A stretch of DNA of 64,000 bases from VRUE01 sp035260485 (GTDB lineage Bacteria > Actinomycetota > Thermoleophilia > Solirubrobacterales > 70-9), in NCBI GenBank assembly GCA_035260485.1, contig DATFVC010000080.1, positions 1 through 64,000 on the forward strand, in the 5' to 3' direction. The notes under the pieces were generated by a model. It was given only the letters and a program-made list of their open reading frames with translations, was not told where the DNA came from and did no database searches. The position numbers were made by a program, and so were the translations under genes. This document shows, piece after piece, positions 32,823 to 41,341 of this stretch; the first letter of the stretch is position 1, and each line of letters opens with the position of its first letter.

Positions 32823-33728
32823 ATGTCGCCGCCGTCGCCGTTTCGGCTGCCGGCCTACGGAGGCGAGGATGGGGTGATGCGAGTCGGCGGCGGCGTCGTC
32901 TCGCGGCTGTTGCGGGCCGGGGAGAGCCCGGTCCTGGTGCGCGCTTGGCAGCCGGCGGGGAACCGCGTCGTGCTGCGTGCCGAGCCGGTCGACCCCGTGG
33001 CAGTGGCCGCGCCACGGGCAGTCCCGCCGCTGTCCAGCCGCCCCGCCGGCCCGGCACAGCTGCGCCTGGCGGTCGAGCGGATGCGCTTCGCGCTCGGCGT
33101 CGACGACGATCTCGGCGAGTTCTACCGCCGCTTCCGCCGCGATCCGTTGCTCGGCCCGCTGCTGCGCCGACGCCCCTGGCTGCGACTGCGGCGTCGACCC
33201 TTTGCCTGGGAGGCGCTTGCCTGGGCCGTGGTCAAGCAGCTGATCGAGACCGAGCGGGCGGCCCGCATCCAGCGCCGCATCGTCGGTCGCTGGGGCTCTC
33301 GCCTGGGGCGGGACCGAGGCGCGCTGCGCGACGTGCCGGCCGCGGCGACGATCGCCGGCCGCGCGCCGGCAGAACTCACCGCGATGGACCTTTCGCCGGG
33401 CCGGGCGATCGCCCTGCGGGCGGCCGCCCGCGAGATCGCCGCCGGCCGCTGCGATCCGGCCGACCCCGGCGGCGACAAGCGGCTACTCGCCATTCCCGAG
33501 ATCGGCCCCTGGACCGTGCAATGCCTGGGGCTGTTCGGACGCGGCGATCCCGACTCGCTCCCGGCCGGCGATCTGATCTACCTGAAGCTGGTCGGCCGTC
33601 TTGCTCGCCTCGGCCGCCGTGCCACGGTCGAGGAGGTCGAGGAGTTCTACGCGCCGTACGCGCCCTTCCGCGGTCTCGCAGGCTTGTGGACCATCGGTTT
33701 GTTGCGGGCCTATCCCCCAGCGGGATAG
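32823..33728 (+). CDS. AlkA-like DNA glycosylase (HhH-GPD)
   Basis: 301 residues with the HhH-GPD fold. The helix-hairpin-helix is LLAIPEIGPWTVQCLGLFG and the catalytic Asp lies in LPAGDLIYLK; the N-terminal domain resembles AlkA. It would remove alkylated bases such as 3-methyladenine. ATG 32823 (MSPPSPFRLP) with GGAAGTGGAG upstream is chosen over an earlier ATG inside hairpin E. The stop codon lies inside hairpin element F. Confidence 0.82.
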   Translation: MSPPSPFRLPAYGGEDGVMRVGGGVVSRLLRAGESPVLVRAWQPAGNRVVLRAEPVDPVAVAAPRAVPPLSSRPAGPAQLRLAVERMRFALGVDDDLGEFYRRFRRDPLLGPLLRRRPWLRLRRRPFAWEALAWAVVKQLIETERAARIQRRIVGRWGSRLGRDRGALRDVPAAATIAGRAPAELTAMDLSPGRAIALRAAAREIAAGRCDPADPGGDKRLLAIPEIGPWTVQCLGLFGRGDPDSLPAGDLIYLKLVGRLARLGRRATVEEVEEFYAPYAPFRGLAGLWTIGLLRAYPPAG

Positions 33729-33733
33729 GCCCG
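33705..33733. terminator. 12-bp stem hairpin spanning a stop codon (element F)
   Basis: CGGGCCTATCCC (33705-33716) pairs with GGGATAGGCCCG (33722-33733) across loop CCAGC. The glycosylase TAG (33726-33728) lies in the right arm. Related in sequence to element E (CGGGCCTA/TAGGCCCG). Probably a terminator without a T-tract. Confidence 0.6.
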
Positions 33734-33770
33734 TAGATCAAGGAACACTCCGTGCTGCCGATACGCAGGC

Positions 33771-36077
33771 ATGGAACGCGTGGGTGAGATGGGCTCTGGT
33801 GGCGAGGGCTGGCCCGAAGAGCGGGTCACCGAGTTCCTCGACGAGATCTCTTCGGCGGGCGACGATTACCGCCGCCTGGTCGAGCGCCTGCCCGCGATCG
33901 TATATTCCTGCGAGCGAGGGGAGCGGGGGCGCTGGCGCTATGTCAGCCCGCAGGTCGAGCAGATCCTTGGCTACAGCCCGGAGGAGTGGATGGCGGACCC
34001 CAACCTCTGGGCCGAGCGGCTTCACCCCGACGACCGCGAGCGGGCGCTCGAGCAGGAGACCCGCGCGATCGGTGACGAGAGCGTCGTTCCACCAATCGAC
34101 TACCGGATGATCACCCGCGACGGCGCCACCGTCTGGATCCTCGACGAGGCGGTGCTCGAGCCCGACAGCGAGGGGACCCAGGTCTGGCACGGCGTCCTCT
34201 ACGACATCACTGAGCGCAAGATCGCCGAGCAGGAGCTGCGCAGAGCGGCGGCCCAGCAGGCCGCGGTGGCGCGGCTGGGCCGCTATGCGCTGCAGGACGG
34301 CGACCCGGCGAGGTTGGCCAAGCAGGCGGTTCCGCTGATGACTGAGATCGATGGGGTCGAGGCGGCCTGCGTCTGGGAGGCCGGCCGCGAGGGACGCCGC
34401 CTCCACCTCCGCGCCGGGCTCGAGGAGCGCGGTGGCGGCGCCGAGCGCCGCGCCTCGGCGGCGCGCGACTCCCACGCAGGGGCGGCGCTGGAGTCGGGCC
34501 TGCACGTGATCGTCGACGATTGGACCAGCGAGAAACGCTTCTCGATGCCGCCGGCGTTGCGGGTGCTGGGTGTGCGCAGCAGCCTCGCGGTGCCGATCGC
34601 CGGCAAGGAGCGGCCTTTCGGCGTGCTCGACATCCACTCCACTCAGCCGAGCCGGTTCACCCCCCAGGACGTCCACTTCGCGCAGGCCTCGGCAAACGTG
34701 CTGGCCGACGCGCTGGAGCGCCACAGCGCCGATGAGGCGCTGCGCCACCGCGTCCTGCACGACACGCTGACCGGCTTGCCCAACCGGCACAGCTTCGTCG
34801 ACTCGCTGCGCGACGCCCTGCGCCGCAGCATCGCCTCGGGCTCGCCGGTCGGCATCCTCTTCCTCGACCTCGACCACTTCAAGCTGATCAACGACAGCAT
34901 CGGCCACCACGCCGGCGACGAGCTGTTGCAGGCGGTGGCGCCGCGCCTGCGGGCTCACCTGCGGCCCGGGGACATCGTCGCCCGCTTCGGCGGCGATGAG
35001 TTCGGCATCCTCGTCGACCGCCTCACCGACGAGGAGGAGGCGGTGGCGATCGCCGACCGGGTGGCGAGCGCCTTTTCTGAGCCCTACCCGATGGGCGGCG
35101 CCGATCACTTCGTCACCGCCAGCGTCGGGATCGCCATCGCCCGGCCGACAGGCCGCGAGCCGGTCGACGCCGAGCTGCTGATCCGCGACGCCGACGCGGC
35201 GATGTACCGGGCGAAGGAACGGGGGAGGGGACGCTGCGAGGTCTTCGACGCCGCGATGCGAGCGCGCGCCGTGCGCCGCCTGGAGACCGAGCGCGAGCTG
35301 CGCCACGCGCTCGACCGCGACGAGCTGGAGCTGCACTACCAGCCGGTGATCGCGCTGGGCAGCGGTGAGATCGTCGGCCTCGAGGCCCTGGTGCGCTGGA
35401 ACCACCCCGAGCGCGGCCTGCTCGATCCCGGTGAGTTCGTCTCGATCGCCGAGGACAGCGGCCTGATCGAGCCGATCGGGCGCTGGGTGCAGGAGACCGC
35501 CAGCCGCCAGGCGCTCGGCTGGCACGACCTCCGTCCCGACCAGCGCCCCCTCGACGTCTGCGTCAACCTCTCGGCGCGGCAGGTGGCGCACCGCGAGCTG
35601 GCCGACTCGGTGCGCGAGATCCTCGCCCGCACCGGCCTTGACCCGGTCAACCTGCGGCTGGAGGTGACCGAGAGCGTCCTGGTCGAGGAGTCGGCCAGCG
35701 CCACCGCGACGCTGGAGGCCCTGAGCGAGATCGGCGTCCGCCTCGTCCTCGACGATTTCGGCACCGGCTACTCCTCGCTGGCCTACCTCAACCGCTTCCC
35801 CTTTGACGCGCTGAAGATCGACCGCTCATTCGTCGAGGGCCTGGGGATCGAACAAGAGCGTACGGCGATCGTCGAGGCGGTGATCGGGATGGCCCGCGCC
35901 CTCTCTCTCGACGCGATCGCCGAGGGGGTCGAGAACGAGGCTCAACTCTCCGAGCTGCGCCGCCTCGGCTGCGACTTCGCCCAGGGCCACCTCTTCTCAC
36001 GCCCGCTCACGTCGCAGAAGGTGACAAGCCTGCTGCGCGAGGGCGCCTTCGATCTAATCGGGGATCTTGCCCGCTAG
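33771..36077 (+). CDS. PAS-GAF-GGDEF-EAL cyclic-di-GMP turnover protein
   Basis: 768 soluble residues. A PAS domain spans about 28-150 (YVSPQVEQILGYSPEEW, ending in the PAC block GVLYDITERK), GAF about 165-310, GGDEF about 330-495 with intact FGGDEF near 406, and EAL about 510-755 with LEALVRW near 537 and DDFGTGYSSL. Both the cyclase signature and the phosphodiesterase residues look intact, so it may make or degrade c-di-GMP depending on the sensed signal. Its 3' end overlaps the convergent ThiY-like gene by 24 bp. Confidence 0.92.
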   Translation: MERVGEMGSGGEGWPEERVTEFLDEISSAGDDYRRLVERLPAIVYSCERGERGRWRYVSPQVEQILGYSPEEWMADPNLWAERLHPDDRERALEQETRAIGDESVVPPIDYRMITRDGATVWILDEAVLEPDSEGTQVWHGVLYDITERKIAEQELRRAAAQQAAVARLGRYALQDGDPARLAKQAVPLMTEIDGVEAACVWEAGREGRRLHLRAGLEERGGGAERRASAARDSHAGAALESGLHVIVDDWTSEKRFSMPPALRVLGVRSSLAVPIAGKERPFGVLDIHSTQPSRFTPQDVHFAQASANVLADALERHSADEALRHRVLHDTLTGLPNRHSFVDSLRDALRRSIASGSPVGILFLDLDHFKLINDSIGHHAGDELLQAVAPRLRAHLRPGDIVARFGGDEFGILVDRLTDEEEAVAIADRVASAFSEPYPMGGADHFVTASVGIAIARPTGREPVDAELLIRDADAAMYRAKERGRGRCEVFDAAMRARAVRRLETERELRHALDRDELELHYQPVIALGSGEIVGLEALVRWNHPERGLLDPGEFVSIAEDSGLIEPIGRWVQETASRQALGWHDLRPDQRPLDVCVNLSARQVAHRELADSVREILARTGLDPVNLRLEVTESVLVEESASATATLEALSEIGVRLVLDDFGTGYSSLAYLNRFPFDALKIDRSFVEGLGIEQERTAIVEAVIGMARALSLDAIAEGVENEAQLSELRRLGCDFAQGHLFSRPLTSQKVTSLLREGAFDLIGDLAR

Positions 36078-37058
36078 GTAAGCGTTGCTGAGCACCTGGG
36101 CGGTGGTCGGACGCCCGGAGATGAGTCCGTTCTGCTGCATCCAGGCGATGAACGCCTTCCACCTGGCCGGGTCCATGGCGCCGCGCTTGGAGAGCAGCGG
36201 CAGGGTCGCCCCGACCTCGGCCCGGGTCAGTTTGGGGTCGAGGTTGGAGTTGGCTTCCAGCAGCGCCTTCGTGGTCGCGTTCGGGCTCTTGATCGCGGCC
36301 GCCGTGCCGCGCGCCAGCGCTGCCAGGAAGAGGCGGATCGACTCCGGGTTTTCTTCGAGGCGGTTGCGCTTGGCGACGAGCACCAGCTCGTCGTAGCTCG
36401 GCACGCCGAGCTTGTCGACCGGGGTGACGACAGGATCTTTGCCACGCAGCCGCAGGTCGACACCCTCGACGTTGCTGAAGCCGCCGAGCATCGCCTGCGC
36501 GCGCCCGCCGACCAACGCCGGCAGCAGCCCGTAGCCGACGTTGACGGTATTGACGTCGGAGGGGGTCAGCTTGGCGCGAGCGAGGATCGTCTGCAGGTAA
36601 GCGTCCTGGTAGGGGATGCCCGCGGTGGCGATCGTCTTGCCGCGCAGATCGGCGACGCCGCCGATCCCAGACTTCTTCAGCCAGATCAGCGAGGTCAGCG
36701 GGCGGGCGACGATGGCGCCAACGGCGACCACGTCGAGTCCCTGTTCGGAGGCCAGCAGCACCTCTGGCTCATAGGAGATCGCGAGGTCGGTCTGTCCCGC
36801 GGCGACTTGCTTGATCGGCGCCGCCGGGTCGGACGGGGTTTGGATCGAGACGTCGAGGCCGGCGTCGGCGAAGTAGCCGAGCTTCTGCGCCATGTAGATC
36901 CCGGCGTGGTCTGGGTTCGGGTAGAAGTCGAGCGTCAGGCTGAGCGGTTCGGTTTTGCCCCCGCCTTCCTCGCTCTTCTCGCCGCAGGCGGCCAGCCCCA
37001 GGGAGAGGGCGAGCATGGCGAGGGCGAGGGCGATCGCCGGCAGTCGGGGGAACCTCAT
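36054..37058 (-). CDS. ThiY-like substrate-binding lipoprotein (NMT1/THI5 family)
   Basis: 334 residues with lipobox LGLAACG. LTLDFYPNPDHAGIYMAQKL and AISYEPEVLLASEQGLDVVAVG match the NMT1/THI5 family, closest in pattern to ThiY binding proteins for formylaminopyrimidine or HMP. Third gene of a minus-strand ABC operon (ATPase, permease, binding protein). The family also includes sulfonate and nitrate-type binders, so the ligand is not certain. No thiamine riboswitch was recognised upstream. Confidence 0.78.
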   Translation of the reverse strand: MRFPRLPAIALALAMLALSLGLAACGEKSEEGGGKTEPLSLTLDFYPNPDHAGIYMAQKLGYFADAGLDVSIQTPSDPAAPIKQVAAGQTDLAISYEPEVLLASEQGLDVVAVGAIVARPLTSLIWLKKSGIGGVADLRGKTIATAGIPYQDAYLQTILARAKLTPSDVNTVNVGYGLLPALVGGRAQAMLGGFSNVEGVDLRLRGKDPVVTPVDKLGVPSYDELVLVAKRNRLEENPESIRLFLAALARGTAAAIKSPNATTKALLEANSNLDPKLTRAEVGATLPLLSKRGAMDPARWKAFIAWMQQNGLISGRPTTAQVLSNAYLAGKIPD

Positions 37059-37068
37059 CCCCTGCTTT

Positions 37069-37821
37069 CTATCGCCAAGTGACGATGCGGCGCTCTGCGA
37101 GCGCTATCAGGCCGAAAAGCGCGAGGGCGATCGCGGTCAGGACGGAAGCTGCGGCGAACATCCGCGCCGTCTCGAGGAGGGCACTGTCCTGCCGTATGAG
37201 GACCCCGAGTCCCGAGTCCGCCCCCACCCACTCGCCGAAAATCGCTGCGATTGGCGCAAAGGTGGCGGCGATCCTGGCGCCACTGAAGACGAAGGGGAGG
37301 GCAGTAGGCGCTTCGACCCTCCACAGAACCTGCCAACGGGAGGCGTCGAGGGTGCGCATCATCTTGGTCGCCTCGGGGTCAACCGAACGCAGGCCGTCGG
37401 TTGCGTTGACGGTGATCGGGAAGAAGCAGATCAGCGCTACGACCACCAGCTTCGGGCCGATCCCAAAGCCGAACCAGACGAGCAGGACCGGGGCGATGAC
37501 GAGGATCGGGATTGCCTGCGAGGCGACCATCAGCGGGTAGAAGGCGCGGCGCAACGTACCGGAGAGGCGGAGCAGGACGGCGAAGCCGAGCCCTGCGGCA
37601 AGGCCGCAGAGGAAGCCGAGCAGGATCTCCCGCAGGGTGACCCAGGCGTTTTCGGCCAGCAGCGAGCGGCTCTCCCACAGGGCCGAGGCGATTTCGGCGG
37701 GGGAGGGGACGAGGAAGTCTTCGAGGTTGAGCACGCTCGCCAGCGCGCCGCTGCTCGCCGCGATCTGCCAGAGGCCGATCAGCGCCGCGAGAACGAGGGT
37801 GGGGAGGGCCCAACGTTTCAC
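37069..37821 (-). CDS. ABC transporter permease (ThiX/SsuC-like)
   Basis: 250 residues, six predicted helices, with the BPD_transp_1 coupling loop DASRWQVLWRVEAPTALPFVFSGARIA (EAA-like, given as its key region around 160-185). It overlaps the ATPase gene (ATGA-type) and precedes the binding protein by 10 bp, so all three are one operon. Confidence 0.88.
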   Translation of the reverse strand: MKRWALPTLVLAALIGLWQIAASSGALASVLNLEDFLVPSPAEIASALWESRSLLAENAWVTLREILLGFLCGLAAGLGFAVLLRLSGTLRRAFYPLMVASQAIPILVIAPVLLVWFGFGIGPKLVVVALICFFPITVNATDGLRSVDPEATKMMRTLDASRWQVLWRVEAPTALPFVFSGARIAATFAPIAAIFGEWVGADSGLGVLIRQDSALLETARMFAAASVLTAIALALFGLIALAERRIVTWR

Positions 37822-38654
37822 TGCGATCCCTCGTGCAGCGCCGCCAGCGCGCGCTCGCGGACGGCGACGAAGGACCGCGCGGTGACCGCGGAGTCGCGGT
37901 CCGACGCGCGCGGGGCGGGAGGGCTCAGCTCCTCGACCACGCGGCCGGGTCGGGCCGAGAGCACAGCGACGCGGTCAGAGAGGTAGAGCGCCTCCTCGAC
38001 GTCGTGGGTGACGAGGACCACGGTGCGCGGATCCGCCGCCAGCGCCCCAGCCAGCCAGCCCTGCATCTCGGCGCGGGTTATCGCGTCGAGCGAGGCGAAG
38101 GGCTCGTCGAGCACCAGCACTGGCTTGCCGGAGACAAGGGTGCGCAGGAATGCGACCCGCTGCCGCATCCCGCCCGAGAGCTCGGCCGGCCGCGCGCGCT
38201 CGAAGCCGGCCAGGCCGAAGCGCTTGAACAGCTGTCCCGCCTCGGCCCGCGCCGCGCCGCGGCGGACGCCGCGGTTGCGCAGGGCCAGCGCCGCGTTGTC
38301 GATCGCGTTGAGCCAGGGCAACAACATGTCGCGCTGCGGCATGAAGGCGCAGCGGGCCAGGCGTTCGGCTGGATTGTCGGCGCCGCCCACTTCGACCGCT
38401 CCCACGCTCGGCTGCTGCAGGCCGGCTATCAGCTCGAGCAGGGTCGACTTGCCGCAACCCGAGGGTCCGACCAAGCCGAGCACGCCGTGCGCCTGTACCT
38501 CGAGATCGAGGCGCTCGATCGCCTGCAGCTCCCCGTAGCTGTGCTCGAGTCCCCGGATCGAGACGGCAGCCGCGGGCGAATCCCCCTTGGAAGGCAATGC
38601 CCCGGCGCCGGCGAAGTCCTCAGTTCTCGTGGCCACCTTGGTATCCTGGCGCAC
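37818..38654 (-). CDS. ABC transporter ATPase (ThiZ/SsuB-like)
   Basis: 278 residues: Walker A GPSGCGKS, Q-loop MPQRDMLLPW, signature LSGGMRQR, Walker B VLVLDEPFASLD, and H-loop THDVEEALYL. The Q-loop MLLPW is typical of nitrate/sulfonate/thiamine-precursor importers. GTG 38654 is chosen because GGAG lies 6 bp upstream; GTG 38636 is an alternative. A CTGACC-N5-GGTCAG palindrome lies 10 bp above the start, between this operon and the divergent tauE-like gene. Confidence 0.88.
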   Translation of the reverse strand: MRQDTKVATRTEDFAGAGALPSKGDSPAAAVSIRGLEHSYGELQAIERLDLEVQAHGVLGLVGPSGCGKSTLLELIAGLQQPSVGAVEVGGADNPAERLARCAFMPQRDMLLPWLNAIDNAALALRNRGVRRGAARAEAGQLFKRFGLAGFERARPAELSGGMRQRVAFLRTLVSGKPVLVLDEPFASLDAITRAEMQGWLAGALAADPRTVVLVTHDVEEALYLSDRVAVLSARPGRVVEELSPPAPRASDRDSAVTARSFVAVRERALAALHEGSQ

Positions 38655-38663
38655 TCCCCGCTC

Positions 38664-38680
38664 CTGACCAAAACGGTCAG
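38664..38680. promoter_or_regulatory. CTGACC-N5-GGTCAG operator-like palindrome
   Basis: CTGACCAAAACGGTCAG lies between the divergent ThiZ-like operon (start 38654) and the TauE-like gene (start 38711), so it could control both. A similar palindrome (CTGACCGAACGGTCGG, 53011-53026) sits next to the second Rrf2 gene. The nearby Rrf2 regulators are candidate binders. Confidence 0.45.
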
Positions 38681-38710
38681 GAAAGTCGATAACCACCTGT
38701 GGGGCATTTG

Positions 38711-39643
38711 ATGGACCCGGCAATAATCATCTTTGGACTAGGGATCGGCGTGCTCGTCGGCATGACGGGCATGGGCGGGGGATCCCTGATGACGCCGTTG
38801 CTGATCCTGATCTTCGGGATCCAGCCGACCACGGCGATCGGCACCGACATCTTCTACTCGGCCGTCACCAAGACGGTCGGCGGCTGGCGCCACCTGCGGA
38901 TGAAGACGGTCAACATGGAGCTGGTCAAATGGCTGGCCCTGGGCAGCGTCCCGGCCGCCGTGGGTGGGGTGGCGCTGGTCTCCGTGATCGAGCGGAATGT
39001 CGGCGAAGACCGGCTCGACTCGCTCGTCTACGCGGTCCTCGGCGGCACCCTGCTGATGGTCGGCATCATCACCCTCGCGCGAGCATTGATCCTGCGCAAC
39101 CTGGTCGACGAGCGCGATCGCTTCGACGTCGAAAGGCGCCACAAAGTCGCGGCGGTCCTGATCGGCGCCACCACCGGCTTCGTGATCGGGATCACCTCGG
39201 CCGGCTCGGGAACCGTGATCGCGATCCTGCTGATCGCCGTCTACCGCCTGGCGCCGAAAAAGGTCGTCGGCACCGATGTCTTCCACGCCGCCGTGCTGCT
39301 CTGGGCGGCGGGCATCGCCCACTGGGTCGGCGGCAATGTCGACTTCACCCTCGCCGCCAACATCCTGATCGGCTCGATCCCGGGGGTCGTGATCGGCGCC
39401 GCCCTCTCGAGCAGGGCGCCGCAGGGCTTCATCCGCACCGCCCTCGGCCTGGTCCTGGTCGGCTCGGGAATCGTCACGATCCAGAAGGGCGATCCAAACG
39501 TCTGGCCCATCGCAGCTCTCGTCGCGGCAATCGGGCTCGGCTCAATTCTCGCTGCCCCCCGCATCCTCCACCGTCGCCGCGAACGCGAAGCGAAGCAAGC
39601 GCTCGACCGCTCGCGCGAGTTGGCGCCTGACACGATCGGCTGA
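38711..39643 (+). CDS. TauE/SafE-family sulfite or anion exporter
   Basis: 310 residues, about eight helices, with two copies of the TauE/SafE repeat: GMTGMGGGSLMTPLLILIFG at the start and GITSAGSGTVIAILLIAVY in the second half. Family members export sulfite, sulfoacetate or other organic anions. Its position before an Rrf2 regulator and a sulfate importer suggests a sulfur role. ATG 38711 is preferred; GTG 38699 is possible. Confidence 0.85.
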   Translation: MDPAIIIFGLGIGVLVGMTGMGGGSLMTPLLILIFGIQPTTAIGTDIFYSAVTKTVGGWRHLRMKTVNMELVKWLALGSVPAAVGGVALVSVIERNVGEDRLDSLVYAVLGGTLLMVGIITLARALILRNLVDERDRFDVERRHKVAAVLIGATTGFVIGITSAGSGTVIAILLIAVYRLAPKKVVGTDVFHAAVLLWAAGIAHWVGGNVDFTLAANILIGSIPGVVIGAALSSRAPQGFIRTALGLVLVGSGIVTIQKGDPNVWPIAALVAAIGLGSILAAPRILHRRREREAKQALDRSRELAPDTIG

Positions 39644-39660
39644 CTGATTAACTAAGTGTC

Positions 39661-40116
39661 ATGCGCGTCTCAGCCAAGGCCGATTACGCCGTGCGCGCCG
39701 CCGCTGAGCTGGCGGCCGCCGGGGACGAGCCCGTCAAGGGCGAGCGACTGGCCGAGGCGCAGGACATCCCGCTGCAGTTCCTCGAGCACATCCTCCTGGA
39801 GATGAAGCACCACGGCATCGTCCGCGCCCGCCGCGGCGCCAAGGGCGGTTACTGGCTGGCCAAGCCGGCCGACGCGATAACCGTCGCCGACGTCGTCCGT
39901 GCCGTCGAGGGCCCGATCGCACACGTCCAATCCTCGCCGCCGGAGGCGATCGAGTACCGCGGCCACGCCGAGCATCTGCAGGAGGTCTGGATCGCCGTCC
40001 GCGCCAACCTCCGCGCCGTTCTCGAGCACGTCACCCTCGCCGACCTGGTCAGCGGCGAGCTTCCCACTTTCGTCGAGGACCTCGCCGCCTCGCCGGACGC
40101 CTGGGCTCCCCGCTAA
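39661..40116 (+). CDS. Rrf2-family transcription regulator, cysteine-free
   Basis: 151 residues. The Rrf2 winged helix is clear: VSAKADYAVRAAAELA, then IPLQFLEHILLEMKHHGIVRARRGAKGGYWLAKPA, then ITVADVVRAVEGP. The three Fe-S ligand cysteines of IscR/NsrR are absent (no cysteine in the protein), placing it with CymR-like regulators that sense by other means. It follows tauE after 17 bp and lies 1.2 kb before the sulfate transporter. The paralogue is at 52542. Confidence 0.88.
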   Translation: MRVSAKADYAVRAAAELAAAGDEPVKGERLAEAQDIPLQFLEHILLEMKHHGIVRARRGAKGGYWLAKPADAITVADVVRAVEGPIAHVQSSPPEAIEYRGHAEHLQEVWIAVRANLRAVLEHVTLADLVSGELPTFVEDLAASPDAWAPR

Positions 40117-40126
40117 ACGGGGAGCC
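40104..40126. terminator. hairpin spanning the Rrf2 stop codon
   Basis: GGCTCCCCG (40104-40112) and CGGGGAGCC (40118-40126) flank loop CTAAA, which contains the Rrf2 TAA. As with element F, the stop codon is built into the hairpin. No T-tract follows. Confidence 0.6.
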
Positions 40127-40180
40127 GGGGCATCCAGGGCTGGCGCGGGTGCGCGTCGCGTTCCGGATAGATTCCCAAAT

Positions 40181-41179
40181 ATGCACCGAGAGTTTAGAAA
40201 GCTCCTTCATTTGGCGGAGGGGCAATCGCAATGGGTAGTCGCGACCTTCCTCGACGTACGAGGGTTCTCTTCCTTCGCTGGGATAGCGGAGTCAACCGAC
40301 ACGGCCGAGTTCTTGAAAAGCGTCTACCTGCGGATTCTCGACGACTACTTTCCAAACGCCGATTTCTTCAAGCCCACTGGCGATGGCCTCATGATCCTTG
40401 AGGGATACACCCGCGAGACCCTGGAAGAAAGGGTCAAAGCGGGGGTCGAGACGAGCGTGCGGCTCGTCAAAGAGTTCCCGAGCCTATGCGACGACGACCC
40501 GATGGTGAACTTCGATGTCCCCGCCGAGTTGGGTGTAGGACTCGCCCGTGGATCGGCCACGTCATTGACGGCTGACGGCAAGGTGCTCGACTTCTCTGGC
40601 CGGCCACTCAACCTCGCCGCTCGGCTTATGGATCTTGCTCGCCCGTCGGGGGTTGTGTTCGATGAGTCCTTGGGACTCGAACTGCTCCCGGACGAAGTGA
40701 GGGAGCAGTTCACCCGTGACACCGCATACGTCAAGGGTCTTGCAGAAGATGTCCCCCTGACCGTCTTCTGTATGAGCGGATACACGCGAATTCCGGAGTA
40801 CAACAAGTCACCGATGAACCGATTCATTCGATTCACCGAACCAGAGGAAACGATCACGTTCAAGGACCTGCAAGAGCGTGGCCCGACCTATCGACACCCA
40901 CTCAAACGTAAGCCCGCCAAGCAGGACGGCATTGAGGTTCACGTCAAATACCCGCTTGTCCGTGCCAACAAGACCAAACACCCGAAGTTGGACCGTGCTG
41001 CAACGGTTACGGCGACCTACCTGCACGCGGCGGGGCGGGACTACGCCCTGGTGGACTACTCATCTTTGATCACGCGGATAGACGCGAGCGGTGTCAAAGG
41101 CCCCTGGAGGGTGCGCATCGCGGTCGAGTACTCGATCGTCGACCCTGATGTCTCCGCCGCCGACGGGGTTCCGGCCTAG
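40181..41179 (+). CDS. class III nucleotidyl cyclase with C-terminal AGS-C-like domain
   Basis: 332 residues. The cyclase domain (about 15-200) has both metal-binding aspartates, D25 (FLDVRGFSSF) and D68 (KPTGDGLMIL), the base-selecting K64 and D137 positions, and N144/R148 in GRPLNLAARL. The C-terminal 110 residues (from about 215) form a separate domain; its position and the recurring KYPLVRANKTKHPKLDR, ATVTATYLHAAGRDY pattern resemble AGS-C sensor domains that accompany antiviral cyclases such as Pycsar PycC. No effector gene is adjacent. GC is visibly lower than in neighbours, suggesting transfer. The product (cAMP, cCMP, cUMP) cannot be read from sequence. Confidence 0.7.
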   Translation: MHREFRKLLHLAEGQSQWVVATFLDVRGFSSFAGIAESTDTAEFLKSVYLRILDDYFPNADFFKPTGDGLMILEGYTRETLEERVKAGVETSVRLVKEFPSLCDDDPMVNFDVPAELGVGLARGSATSLTADGKVLDFSGRPLNLAARLMDLARPSGVVFDESLGLELLPDEVREQFTRDTAYVKGLAEDVPLTVFCMSGYTRIPEYNKSPMNRFIRFTEPEETITFKDLQERGPTYRHPLKRKPAKQDGIEVHVKYPLVRANKTKHPKLDRAATVTATYLHAAGRDYALVDYSSLITRIDASGVKGPWRVRIAVEYSIVDPDVSAADGVPA

Positions 41180-41341
41180 CCGCGACTCGAACCGCCTTTC
41201 CGCGCAAAGGGCAAAAGGGGCTGTCGTATCTGCCCGATCAAGCGGCCTGCCGTCACGTTCCTGACTTTGCTGATCGACTTTCTGCTAAGGTGCCCGCCTT
41301 CATTCTTCACCAACTTCATCAAGAAAGAAGGGAAGGGTTAG

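Noticed and set aside
38560..38720. Possible thiamine (TPP) riboswitch before the ThiZ-like gene
   Set aside because: I read the minus-strand leader and saw no CTGAGA/ACCTGAT-type core.
41180..41341. An effector gene for the class III cyclase
   Set aside because: The gap is 162 bp with no open frame, and the next gene is a sulfate-binding protein; the preceding gene is an Rrf2 regulator.
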